64,000 bases of DNA from Malurus cyaneus samueli (taxonomy: Eukaryota > Chordata > Aves > Passeriformes > Maluridae): NCBI GenBank assembly GCA_009741485.1, contig CM019218.1:49269758-49333757 (forward strand), written 5' to 3'. The position numbers were made by a program, and so were the translations under genes. Below the pieces are notes generated by a model. The model had not been told where the DNA came from, ran no database searches, and worked only from the letters and a program-made list of their open reading frames with translations. Each line of letters starts with the position of its first letter. Positions within the stretch are counted from its first letter, which is position 1. This document shows, in pieces, positions 12,297-22,898 of the stretch.

Positions 12297-14794
12297 TAAG
12301 TATTCCCAAACTGATGTAGCTTTTCATTTCAATTTAGTTTTTACAAGGTGTGACAGGAAGAGGCAGCATATTTACAGTACAGTTCAACTTATGTATTATG
12401 TAAAGGCAGACTTTCTGTAGCTTGGATGAAGCTTGATTTTAGTTTGGGTTTTTTATGCTGCTATTTAAAAGCTAAGACCCACAATATTAAAAGACAGAAA
12501 GATCACTCTGCTACTGATGCATTTAGCAAAGATATTCCATGTGCATTTCACCAGCCAAGTTAGCAATGGATTGGATTGGATTGGATAACCCTCCAATGAG
12601 GCTCATGCTGAATCAGCAACAATTTTTCTCAGAGTGTCTCTTTTGCTAATTGGGCTAATTGAGGCAGTTATGAATTTCAAGGTGAAACCAAGAAAGGATA
12701 TTGGATTTAATAATTTGAGGGTTGCCAAGGTATTCCATTAGTCAGGATGATATAGCAATTAAAAGAGAGGTAAAATGAGTACTCCAAAGTGCACACATCA
12801 CACAGAAACAAGCTGTGAGCATAAAGATTGTTTCATCAGGCATGCTCATGACATGGCTGTTCTTATATCTTAGAGTAAAATATTAATTTTCATTCTTTAA
12901 AAGGTTCTTTTATAACACAACCACAGCACTGTTAAACTTCAGTCGTAAAGAACATTTGGTGAACTTTGTGAGATGAACTCTTCTGCGAGCAGCCCACATG
13001 GTGGCTTTTCATACTTCGCTCAGATTTCCAATCTGAATCAGTGCATGTTCCAAACTCCCAATGCAAACAAAGCCTTGAAATCAAAAGACTGAGGACTGAA
13101 ACTTTTAGTAGATCAGTGCATCATATTACCATTACAACCAACTAACTACACAGATGCTTCGTTTGATTACTGAAAAGTAATGTGCTGCCTACAGTTCCTA
13201 GTTTGAAAATACCAACATCCCAAGAGGGAGACCTAATTTCAGGCAGTGCTTGTAAGCTTCTCTCAGGGAATGTATCTTTGACATGAGGAGTATCATGGCT
13301 CTCTCCTGCTCTTAGATCCCAAAATCAGCCACTTGGCCTCAACTATAAGTGGCCAGGAGACTTCCCAGTGGCTGCAGTGTAAAACCGATGGCCAAAATTA
13401 TAGGACAAAAATTTGCCTTTGTTTTGTCCATAGCTGACATACAGATGAGGAATTCAGGAAAATTCGACCTGAGCTCTTATATTAAATGAGGGGGAAAGGG
13501 AGAAAGCATACTGCTTCATCACTTCGGAAAGGTTTGCTGACTTGCAGAAAGGACAGTCTGAAAATGAAAGCAAGCAGTTGTTTGTGAAAAAAGAGAATCA
13601 AGTCCCCATTTCCTGTGTTCTCAAAGTTTTGCACACCATCGGAATCCAAAATGAGGGACAGTTTTTGCTAGTACCAAAAAATCCCCAAACAAAACCAAAA
13701 TCCCAAACAACTCCAGAGCTGCCTTTCCACTACATCATACAAAGTGTCTACCTACATAATCTCAGAACTGGGATAACATGGTAATGCTAAAAAGCAAAAA
13801 AGGGACAATTCAAACTTCTATTTTTCAGATGTCCTTTAAAGTAAAGAAGCAAATATTCTCGTACACCATCCACTTCAGCAGCAGCTCAACCATTCTATTT
13901 CAGTTTGTCTTCCAGGTATTAACACTGAGGACCAAACCATCTACTTGTGGTTTCCTCATTTTAAGGAAACACAGATGTTTACTGCAGATAGGTTAGACTG
14001 CAGTCAGCATTTCCAAATGTGCAAAATCAAAGCTAACCTCTGATGATATAAGTGAATGAAGAACACAATATTTCTTACTTTTAAACTCCTCTCAGCAGGA
14101 AGAAAATGAGACCTATTTTTGCACTCTAATTTGAACACTGTCCTCGTTGGCTTGCATCTTCTAGAAAGCATGATAAGAAAAATAACTTCCTATTTTCTTT
14201 TAGAAGGCTAACAGATACAACTCTCCGAGAACTCATGGTTTGCTAACCTTATTTCTGCCATGTTCAATGATTATTCTCCAAAACCCCAAACTAGGAAAGT
14301 TAAAAACAAAGATCAAAGCTATCAAAACAAGAATGGAATTTTTATGCATTGACTGGCACATACTGTACCAAAACCCTACATTTTTCTGTGTAATTAGACA
14401 GTTCAGAATAAAACTTTAAAGAAAACAACAGATCTTCTCTTCTGGAATAGTACAAGCCAAATGTAGCAAAATGTTCCTCATGTCCTTTGTCAAAATTTTT
14501 CCCTAACAAAATTATTTAGCCAACACCATTCCATTCCTGATTATATCCAGGAGCTGATCCGAAAAATAATGTATCAGCTTTATGCACAATCTCTTCTCAT
14601 CAACATCTAAAAAACCACACTCATCTAGTATGGTTTTATCAGTGTTGTGCACAGAGAGGCCCAAGAAAAGAGATGAGCTTAAACCAGAGAACTACTTCTG
14701 CAAGGAAGGAGAGTTCTATGCTTTGGGAACTATATTTTCTATACTAATTTTGAATTTTTTACCTCAAAACCTAAAATGAAAATGGGGGATGTGA
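12297..14794. other. AT-rich sequence, no gene seen
   Basis: Would be intron if the candidate at 12,225-12,296 is real. Holds a short (TTGGA)n run near 12,569-12,587. Open frames at 13,542-13,996 have no supporting signals. Confidence 0.45.
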
Positions 14795-14862
14795 GAAGGA
14801 CATACAAGGAGCAGAGTGAGTTACTCATGAAGGACATACAAGGAGCAGAATGAGTTACTCAT
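14795..14862 (+). repeat. 34-bp tandem duplication
   Basis: The sequence beginning gaaggacatacaaggagcag is present twice head to tail with period 34 and one visible mismatch (agagtgag versus agaatgag). Local slippage-type duplication. Confidence 0.85.
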
Positions 14863-14965
14863 GTTTTATGAGACTTTAAAGAAGTCTCATAAGCACATAT
14901 TGGGTCAAGATGTGTCATGAAAATACCAGACCTACTGCAATTGTTGTCTGGTTTTTCTTTTTCAG

Positions 14966-15065
14966 GGCACTCCATGTCTACACTAAGAGCAGTGAGCAAG
15001 GCACAGAACTGCATTTTCCGTCACTCTGTTCACAACCAGCAGTTCAGCTCTGTGCTAATAACTGA
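14966..15065 (+). CDS. Candidate terminal exon pairing with 12,225-12,296
   Basis: Preceded by tttttctttttcag. Read in the phase left by the upstream donor, it is open for 32 codons (ALHVYTKSSEQGTELHF at the start) and ends at TGA 15,063-15,065. There is no hydrophobic signal-like stretch and no recognised domain. A possible poly(A) signal (AATAAA followed by A's) lies near 15,509. Speculative. Confidence 0.15.
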
Positions 15066-15577
15066 GGTTGGATGACATATCCTGTTCCATTGCAGCTTCT
15101 GAAAGTTTGATATTCCCTGGAGGAGGAGCAAGGAGACAAAGTGGAAAAGGACTAGCAATCGTATCTTGATACTGAGCTAGCCCTGTCATTGCACATCATC
15201 AGCTGTGCTAGAACTCAATATTGCTATTGCCATTACTATGAAACTGTGACATGTATCTAATTATGCTAATTTTATAACTTTATATGAAATGAGTCAAAAC
15301 GGCATTGTATGTTTGCCTACTTATAAACAATTTGTGTATAATATGTATATAGTCTGCATTCATTAAGATTTGTTACCTTAACTTTTTTTTCTTTATATAA
15401 AAAAAACCAAACAAGGTTGCATTGAAGTAATGAAACCCATTATTTTAAGTTTAAAACAGTTGTAGAAAATTATGGAATGAAAGATTCAGTGATTCTAATA
15501 TATGATGAAATAAAAAAAAAACAAACCCAGGTAAAGTATTTAGAAAATATCTCTTAAAAGAAGATACAGGAAGAACT

Positions 15578-15583
15578 AATTGT
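15578..15583 (+). repeat. Target-site duplication, left (AATTGT)
   Basis: AATTGT is repeated exactly at 19,188-19,193, immediately outside the two LTRs of the provirus. Confidence 0.9.
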
Positions 15584-15961
15584 TGCCGTGGCCCTCGCTA
15601 TCTTACAGCTGTGTGTGGGCGTTGGGCTCGGAAGCAGCCTGGACTCAGACAGACTGAACAGCGCAGGCACAGACTAGGTGACGCAGCCAGCCACAGAGAT
15701 GAACGGGATTGGACAAATGAAGCTGACCACCAATTATAGAAAGGAACATGGTGCATGGACATTGGAGACTGCCTGGCCATGTGATCTGGCTGAGGCATGT
15801 GTGATTGGTGTAACTCTATATGCGGGAGATAAGAAAAATGTATATAAAGCGTGCTAGTTGCTGGTAAGAGAGAGCTGGAATCCGAAGATTAATAAAGAAG
15901 AATCTGGACCTGCCTCTCAGAGTTTGCATTGTCTTTCCTGCGGCGGGATCAGGCTCTTACA
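15584..15961 (+). mobile_element. 5' LTR of class II ERV (378 bp)
   Basis: Starts TGCCGTGGCCC and ends GCTCTTACA. It carries TATATAAA at 15,841 and AATAAA at 15,891, so it reads on the plus strand. It is near-identical to the LTR at 18,833-19,187 through U3 and R, with a handful of substitutions. The U5 ends differ: this copy carries about 23 extra bases between 'aagaagaatct' and the terminal 'cttaca'. Confidence 0.92.
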
Positions 15962-15963
15962 TT

Positions 15964-15981
15964 TGGTGAGCCCGACGGACC
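15964..15981 (+). other. Primer binding site, tRNA-Trp-like
   Basis: TGGTGAGCCCGACGGACC lies two bases after the LTR end. It matches the tRNA-Trp primer site used by avian alpharetroviruses over its first 14 bases except for one position (G for C at base 7); the last four bases fit less well. A decayed site or a related primer tRNA is possible. Confidence 0.65.
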
Positions 15982-16474
15982 AAGGAGCAGCACGGCGGAG
16001 CGACAGAGCACCGGTGAGAGCGGCGGACCGACCAGCGAGACCAGCGGCGGAGGGGGTGAGCAGCCCTAGTGGGAGCAGCCCGGATCCACCCGGCCAGCGG
16101 AGCGGCGGGGGGCGGACCCCGCGGAAGGCGGCCCGTCCAGAGTGGCCCGGCCCCACAGCCGCGACAGCGGCGCACCGGAAGTTATGTGTAGCAGCACCGG
16201 AAGCAGCGCGGCCCGACCGGCGGGGGGCGGCGGGAGCGGGACCAGCCCCCTCAGCGAGAGCCCCCCCAGTGGCTACGGGCGGGGGAGCCACACACGCAGA
16301 GACCGAACACTTAAAGACACCGCAGGCACGAAAAGGCAGCGAACAGCAGGAGTCAGGGAAAACCGGATTAGAAAACACGGACCGGTGAGTTATTAAATAT
16401 TCGAATAAGCTGGGAAGCCGGGATTGGTGAGTCAGTGGGAATTAATATAACAAGAAGAAAAGGCTGTGAGTGCC
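15982..16474 (+). other. ERV leader, GC- and CpG-rich
   Basis: Stands out from its AT-rich surroundings by many CpGs. Frames run through it on both strands (176 codons plus, 153 codons minus), but these cross from the LTR into the leader and show no Gag motif I recognise. I treat it as an untranslated leader and packaging region, possibly with decayed gag start. Confidence 0.5.
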
Positions 16475-17723
16475 TGTCGTGGTTTGAACTGTGCCCACGA
16501 CGTTCCCTCACCCCCTTCCCACCGGAGAGGGAGAAGGGAGAGAGCGAAAACCCAATTAACACGAAAGATTTATGGCTTTGAGATAAACATAATTGGAAGA
16601 AAGATACCTATGTACTCCACAGAGTCAGACAGGCTGCATAACTTAAGTTGCAAAACAGATTTATTACTACACACTACTAAGAATGGCACTGGGTGAAAAA
16701 CAAAGATAGGGATATTTACAAAGAGAAGAAAAATAAAATGGACATTTTAAGACACCTGTTACACTTTCCCAGGACCCATCTCTTTTTCCAAGTCCCCCCA
16801 TCTCCACCCCTCCCATGTTGTCCCTCACACACAGGGGGGTAGGAGAATGAAAGTCTAACACAGATCAAAACACTCAGCTGTTGTCCAAGCATTGTAGGAG
16901 AAAAACATTTTTACAGCTCCAGCTGTGGGATGTGTCCTTTTCTGAGAAACAGTCAGTGTAAACTGCTAATAGCAGAAAGGAATTCCTTTACCTCGCAGGA
17001 GAAAAGAAATGTCCTTCAAGGCCCATGTTGTTTTTTCAGCGACGTGAGTCCGATTATCACAAACCTCCTGGCAGAACACCAAACACAGCTTCTTCTACAT
17101 CAAAACTTAGTGGGGGGAGCAAACCTCTTCTCTATTTCTTGGCTTCATAATCAAAAACAGTCCGGTCCTCAAAAGGCCAGGGTTTTTTCTCTCACAGCAA
17201 GGTCGCTTTACTTCTCTATACAGGTCTCTCTCTCAATATGATGGAAATAGTCCTTTTCAAGAACAACTTATCTCCTCCAGCTTGTCCGAGAACCACAGCA
17301 AGGGCACAGCTTCTCCTTACTGTTCTATGATCTTGAGGTGTCTCCATTTTTCTTCTTACATCTCCTCACCCTCCTGCTCTGTTTTTTTTCCAGTGCAAGA
17401 TACTAAAACTACATGCTATCAATTAACCTAAACATGGTGGCCGCAGCTATCTTGTTTTGAATTTTTTCTTAAATACTACAAAATACGTCATCGCAGAGGT
17501 GTAACTATCCTGTGTAATTGGCCCAGACCTGATGGTCAGCCTGTCCATCAACCTCAAAACCAATGATGGGTTGGCTCTGAAACACAGGAGGGGGGGCAGG
17601 GCTCCCTTTGCTGGAGAAGAAGAAGAAGGAGACACCCCTAGGACTTCTCACAGCAGCCATCTTTGTGGTTTCTTGATCCCCATCCCCCACCACCAAAAAA
17701 TCGGACCAAGTAAAACCATGACA
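16475..17723 (-). mobile_element. Solo LTR, ERVL-like (copy 2, nested)
   Basis: Plus strand begins TGTCGTGGTTTG and ends TAAAACCATGACA, flanked by a perfect 5-bp duplication GTGCC (16,470-16,474 and 17,724-17,728). Sense strand is minus: TGACGTA (17,484-17,490 reversed), TATTTAAG (17,469-17,476 reversed), AATAAA (16,660-16,665 reversed). It is collinear with 6,431-7,707. Because it interrupts the provirus, it inserted later. Confidence 0.9.
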
Positions 17724-17781
17724 GTGCCAGGAAAAGCTGGATCAGTGCCAGAACCAGGGCAGGATGAGGAGTGCTGCATCC

Positions 17782-17922
17782 ATGATTGAACAAGCAAGTA
17801 CAGAAAGTTTGCTGAAGTTGGCAAGGAGAATAGATATGGAGTCAGAGAAAGAGGACTTAATAGACCTTGTTTTGTGGTATAGAAAAAAGGGACTCTTGAA
17901 TGATATATGGCCAGATATATGA
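17782..17922 (+). pseudogene. 46-codon frame inside ERV, possible gag remnant
   Basis: ATG at 17,782 opens a frame ending in TGA at 17,920-17,922. It is rich in charged and leucine residues, with a segment LIDLVLWYRKKGLLNDIW that looks like a helical protein fragment rather than random translation. Its place between leader and minisatellite fits the start of gag, but I cannot confirm homology. Truncated and surely non-functional alone. Confidence 0.35.
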
Positions 17923-18545
17923 ATAATGAATAATGATTATAAAAGTGATTGATTGTGATTGACTATTGAATAATAATGATTATAAAAGTGATTGATTGTG
18001 ATTGATTAATGATTAATAATGATTATAGAAGTGGTTAATTGTGGTTTGGTTAATTGTGGTTGATTAATGAATAATAATGATTATAAATGTGATTGATTAA
18101 TGAATAATAATGATTATGAAAGTGGTTAACTGTGGTTTGGTTAATTCTGGTTGATTAATGAATAATAATGATTATAAATGTGATTGATTAATGAATAAGA
18201 ATTATAATTGTTAATAATAATTATAAAAGGTGGTTAATTGTGGTTGAATAATGAATAACAATGATTATAAAAGGTGGTTAATTGTGGTTGATTAATGAAT
18301 AACAATGATAAGATTAATAATGATGATTAATTGTGATATGATTAATGATGTGATGAAGATTAATAATGATTGTTGTAATGATGATTGCGATGAGATCAAT
18401 CGCGATGAATAATTGTAATGTTGATTAATGGTGACTAATGATGATTATGATGCTGATTAATTGATGCTGATTAATTATGATGGTGATAATGATGATGATT
18501 ATGATTATTAATGATTTTTACTTTAATGATTAATTATAAATTAAT
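17921..18545 (+). repeat. AT-rich minisatellite inside ERV
   Basis: Many imperfect copies of gattaatgaataataatgat with interspersed 'gtggttaattgtggtt' blocks; larger blocks recur at roughly 70-90 bp. It lies between the 46-codon frame and the polypurine region, and appears to replace the usual pol/env space. Confidence 0.85.
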
Positions 18546-18606
18546 CATGGGGAATTTTTGGGATTTTTTTCAGGGATTTTAAGGGACCTTTTGGGACCTT
18601 AAACAT

Positions 18607-18807
18607 TTGCTGCTTGTTTTGAAAAGAAAGGGGGAGTTGAGTCCTGAAAACATAGTATGCAAAGCATGTTATGTTTTAAACTGGTTAAATCCCCAAGATC
18701 ATAAGAATAAATGCCCTGTATTTTCTCGCTTTTTGAAAAATCCCAGCGACATTGTACCCCCACAGACTATATGGATAACTATGGCTAACTATGTATTGTA
18801 TTTCTGA
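18607..18807 (+). pseudogene. 66-codon frame near ERV 3' end, unassigned
   Basis: Open frame between the two polypurine tracts. It contains CYVLNWLNPQDHKNKCPVF and ends just before the second tract. It may be a relic of a pol or env C-terminus, but I see no diagnostic motif. The start codon is arbitrary because the frame runs in from the minisatellite side. Confidence 0.3.
18621..18636 (+). repeat. Upstream duplicate of the polypurine tract
   Basis: GAAAAGAAAGGGGGAG here is identical to the 16 bases at 18,816-18,831 directly before the 3' LTR. The copies are 195 bp apart. Confidence 0.85.
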
Positions 18808-18815
18808 GATTGTTT

Positions 18816-18832
18816 GAAAAGAAAGGGGGAGA
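18816..18832 (+). other. Polypurine tract of the ERV
   Basis: GAAAAGAAAGGGGGAGA abuts the 3' LTR start (TGCCGTGG at 18,833), the expected position of the plus-strand primer. Confidence 0.85.
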
Positions 18833-19187
18833 TGCCGTGGCCCTCACTATCTTACAGCTGTGTGTGGGGGCTGGGCTCGGAAGCAGCCTGGACTCAGACA
18901 GACTGAACAGCGCAGGCACAGACTAGGTGACGCAGCCAGCCACAGAGATGAACGGGATTGGACAAATGAAGCTGACCACCAATTATAGAAAGGAACATGG
19001 TGCATGGACATTGGAGACTGCCTAGCCATGTGATCTGGCTGAGGCATGTGTGATTGGTGTAACTCTATATGCGGGAGATAAGAAAAATGTATATAAAGCG
19101 TGCTAGTTGCTGGTAAAAGAGAGCTGGAATCCGAAGATTAATGAAGAAGAAGAGTTCGCGTCGTCTTTCCTGTGGTGGGAGCTTACA
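18833..19187 (+). mobile_element. 3' LTR of class II ERV (355 bp)
   Basis: Starts TGCCGTGGCCC, ends GGGAGCTTACA, TATATAAA at 19,090. The poly(A) signal is changed to AATGAA at 19,140, where the 5' LTR has AATAAA. U5 is about 23 bp shorter than in the 5' LTR. Followed by the duplication AATTGT at 19,188-19,193. Confidence 0.92.
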
Positions 19188-19193
19188 AATTGT

Positions 19194-20884
19194 CATTTTA
19201 ACAGTAATAGAACAAATGCTGAAATACCAATGCTTCAAAAGTTTTATTAATAATGAAAATTCTGGTGTTTTAGAATGCCTCTGAACAGTATTCTGGCAAG
19301 TGCCAAGACAAAAAGATGTGCATTACCTACGTGAGGTAGTGGAATGTAAATAAAAAACCTTTAAGAGACTGAGATAAAGGCAACCACCATAAGCAATGAA
19401 GGATGGTCATTCTTTCCAAATAACCTCCTTCAATATTTTGATGTTGACCTTGAACTGCTTTGTTATTCTTCCCAAGCAAAACAAACTTCTGATTTGAGGA
19501 ATATTACTTTATAATTTTGTTATCACTTAAGACTTTCATCCTAGTTCCTAACTTCTAGATAATAACTGTCCTAGATAAGAAATGAATATAATATTTTAGT
19601 ACTAAGTAGATTCAGATACAAGAATGATAAATTAATACATGACTGTCTGGCATTCCAAATTTTCTATTTCATTAAAGTCTTTTACGGAAGTCAACAAGCA
19701 TTTTAATACAGGCAACATTTTTCAAAGAGAGGTTTTGACAAAATTTTCTACCAAACATCTTAAGGAAATTGTTACCACAGGACAAAAGAGAAATACTTCT
19801 CGTAAATAAAGGAAGAAAATAAAGAACAGAATTTGCTCTGTGTGTTGCAGAGACTAAGCTTCCACAGGTAGTGCAGTGTTCAACTTAGTCATGAAGAATC
19901 TGGAAAAGTGGATCTGTACAGATAATTAAAGATGAGATGAGGAAATAGAATCTAAAGACGGCCAAGGTAGTTTATGGGATACTGAGCACCTGAATTAGAA
20001 AATGTCAGGTGAAAAAGGCAACTCACTGCACATGGGAAAAAACCAAATGTAAAATATACATAGCTAAATCAGAGACAATCATTATGCTTTACAAATCAGG
20101 TAAGAAATCATAATAATTTTGAATAGTTCTCTGAAAATAGCATTCAGCAGCAGTCAAAAAGGCAAAAATGTTAAGAATTAATAGGAAATAACTGAAAACA
20201 GTATAGAATATGAGCCCAAATCTTCAAAACAGTTCTAGTCACATCTCAAAAAACCGAAACCAAACTAACAAACCACTGTCACAATTACAGCAAACCCCCA
20301 AGAACATAAATACAAATGGTTCATAGAAGACTGATCAGAAATTCCAAATGGTTTCCATGTAGAAAAGACACTTCTGAATAGAAACAGGTTAGAAGATGAT
20401 AATCAGATTGGGGTGGCCTATTACTTATTTGCTCACAATTCCTCACACTACACATGGATAAGGTTGTCAAAAGCAGGTATTAGACTAATAAGTAGTTATT
20501 AGTTATTATTTTGAGTACAAAAGAAGCTGCTTCACAAAAGCACACAATTAAATAATTGACCTTGTTACCACAAGGACATACGGTCCTTGGGAGGACATAC
20601 GGGTTCAAAAGAGAGATTAGATGCATTTAGAGGAGAGACACAGTGGTAGTTCTATGCAGCCCATGGACCTGGAAAGGCCTGAGCTGCCCAATTTTATGGC
20701 TCTGTGAAGAAAATTTTATTTGACTGCAGTACCTTTTAATAGAAGACACAGGTGCAAACCAAGTTAGAAACTTCCTCTCCCAGAAGATTGAGAAGCTGAG
20801 GCTGGCATGAAGGTTTACACATCTTTCGATTACAAAGTGTTATTGCTGTTCTCCATCTTTTTCCTACTTACTATCACTCAATCA
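19194..20884. other. AT-rich sequence, no gene seen
   Basis: No supported frames or repeats. 'Aggacatacgg' occurs twice near 20,573-20,602, a short local repeat only. Confidence 0.5.
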
Positions 20885-21150
20885 GAGAGCAGCCAGGTTG
20901 AAGGGACCTGGAAAGATTGACCTGCTCAACCCTTTATGGGAAAGGGAGCCTGGATGAGATTATTTGGCATCCTGTCTAACTGTATCTTGAAAATCTTCAG
21001 CAATGGGGACGTCATCACATCCTTGGGGAGGTTGGTCCAGTGAAAAGTTGTTCTCACTGCAAAATGTTTTCTTATTCTGAGACGACATCTCTCCCTATCA
21101 CATACATTCAACGGTACAGCGCTGCCCACACTCCTGGTTCAAAAGCCTCA
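20885..21150 (-). mobile_element. CR1 LINE 3' fragment, decayed
   Basis: Reverse complement of a CR1 3' region. The minus strand reads HWTNLPKDVMTSPLLKIFK, the decayed form of the CR1 ORF2 C-terminal motif. More diverged than the copies at 1,147 and 30,345. Ends approximate. Confidence 0.72.
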
Positions 21151-22427
21151 CATGTGGCTGAGTCAGAATAAACATGAGAATAATCTCAGCTCAAATCAAT
21201 GGTACAAACTGGGGGAATGTCTTAACATTCTCTTGCACTCCCACTTCCGTGGTTTTCTCTCACAGAACATATAGCAGTAGGAATAAATCCAAATTTCTGC
21301 GATAGAGGCTTGAAGTCTCTCTTATCTTGCTCTGATATTTCTTACTAGTTCAGCCAGTATAAACATCAGGTTTTAGTGGCAAAGAAATGTAAAAACCAAA
21401 AATTTAAGATTGGTCTAAGATACAATGGATGGCCTTCCCCTCTGAGATATTAAAAATTTGAAAAAAGCCACATGACTTCACAACTCTAGAAGATATTTGA
21501 TACTGTATTATTTCCTTTGTGTACCTAGCACACTGAATCTACAACAGAAATTCCACAAGAAAATTGCTTTCTTCTATAGTCTATAAATAGACTATTTATA
21601 AAATTATAATTTTTCATTCACTATTGTTCGATTCTACATAATAGATGCAAAAGATCAGAACAAACTATATTTAATTCTTCTCTAGCAAACCTACTTTCTT
21701 TTCCAAAAAGCACAACCAAAGCTTCCTCTCACTACAGAAAGGGACAAACTTCCAATCAAAGCTTCCACTCTCTACTTTGAAGAGACAAACTGTACAGTTT
21801 GTTTGCCTCTAAACCTGCAAGTTTTCCCTGTGTTGTTTTGCTGCAACCCTACTGTGCCCTTAACCTTAGCAGGTCATGTCTTGTCCTCCCATGGTATGGC
21901 CTGCAGGATAGGGCTAAACAGGGAAAGCTTCCTAATATCAAATCCTGCAGGCAAGCAAAGGAACATGAAACACGACAAGCAGTTCTTCCAACATCCAAAA
22001 GCCAAGTTTTCACCTCAGCATCCCTCTTCCCCCTGAAGCTCTCAAGTTCACAGTTTTGCCTTAGCAATTGTGATTTGAAACCCTTAGGAAACTTTATCTA
22101 GTTTGCTTGTCTCCCTTTATCAATGCAGTTAAACTGAACACCAGTTTGCGTTTGTCCTATCATAGTTATTAGAGTTGATACAGAGAAATCAAAACTTAAT
22201 GAGCTGAGGAAGCAGTTGTCTTACAGACAATACAGATACTTGCTTTTACTTGCCTACTGAAAATGCTGTTTTCATTCAAAGACTCAGCAGTTTGGATGTG
22301 CCTGGACACAGCTGCTAAATGCTGATTTAAGATTTCTTTCAAATATTCCTATCAAAGCCAGTAACAGCAAAACTGATGTTCTCTGCAGGGAAGGATCAAG
22401 AGAAGAAAAAGAGCCCAGACCTACTTC
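21151..22427. other. AT-rich sequence, no gene seen
   Basis: Three overlapping frames near 21,799-22,101 (two plus, one minus) have no splice, promoter or homology support. Confidence 0.45.
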
Positions 22428-22433
22428 ATTCTG
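22428..22433 (+). repeat. Target-site duplication, left (ATTCTG)
   Basis: ATTCTG is repeated at 22,893-22,898, bracketing the LTR at 22,434-22,892. Confidence 0.85.
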
Positions 22434-22892
22434 TGTGGGGAATGCTGTTGAGGAATGGTTGTTCAGTAAAGGAGGACATGAGGAAATTCAGCTGATTGAG
22501 CTAGAATTGAGCTAGACGCGAGGGAGGATTGAGAAGGACAAAAACAGCACAAGAATGAGGAAGCTGTAACCGCAAGTGCATACACGAGGGAGCTTTAGTA
22601 AGTGCATACATGAGGGAGCTTTTGCAATATGGGAGGCTGACCGTTATTGCAATATGGGGGGCTGACCGTTATTATTAGAAAAGGCAAGATCAGCAGAGGT
22701 ATGAAGAAATGTAACCGCAAGTGGACACATAGGGGTGGGATTGACTATTATTACTTTGTCCAATGATGAGCTATGCTTTTGCAATATGTATGAGCTTATT
22801 ATCTTGATTATAAAAGGGCAGAGGTCCCAAAATAAAATTGAGACTTGCTGATCATCATCGGATGTGCTTGTCTTCCTTCGATTCTTACAACA
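22434..22892 (+). mobile_element. Solo LTR, class II ERV-like (459 bp)
   Basis: Starts TGTGGGGAATG, ends CTTACAACA, with a perfect 6-bp duplication. TATAAAAG at 22,809 and AATAAA at 22,831 give plus orientation. U3 holds two kinds of direct repeat: agtgcataca(c/t)gagggagcttt twice (about 22,576-22,622) and tgcaatatggg(a/g)ggctgacc twice (about 22,624-22,669), an arrangement typical of LTR enhancers. Distinct in sequence from the LTRs at 4,393 and 15,584. No internal region remains. Confidence 0.88.
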
Positions 22893-22898
22893 ATTCTG

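Larger units (their letters stand above)
15584..19187 (+). mobile_element. Short non-autonomous ERV provirus with nested LTR
   Basis: Complete by structure: 6-bp duplication, 5' LTR, primer binding site, internal region, polypurine tract, 3' LTR, 6-bp duplication. After removing the nested ERVL-like LTR (16,475-17,723 plus its 5-bp duplication), the internal part is only about 1.6 kb. It lacks recognisable protease, reverse transcriptase, RNase H or envelope, so it must have been mobilised in trans. It consists of a GC- and CpG-rich leader, a 46-codon frame, an AT-rich minisatellite and a 3' remnant with two identical polypurine tracts. The 6-bp duplication and tRNA-Trp-like primer site place it with alpharetrovirus/ERVK-type elements. 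Confidence 0.9.

Noticed and set aside
15858..16388. 176-codon plus frame as ERV gag
   Set aside because: It starts inside the LTR, has no Gag motif, and reflects CpG-rich composition; the opposite strand is equally open.
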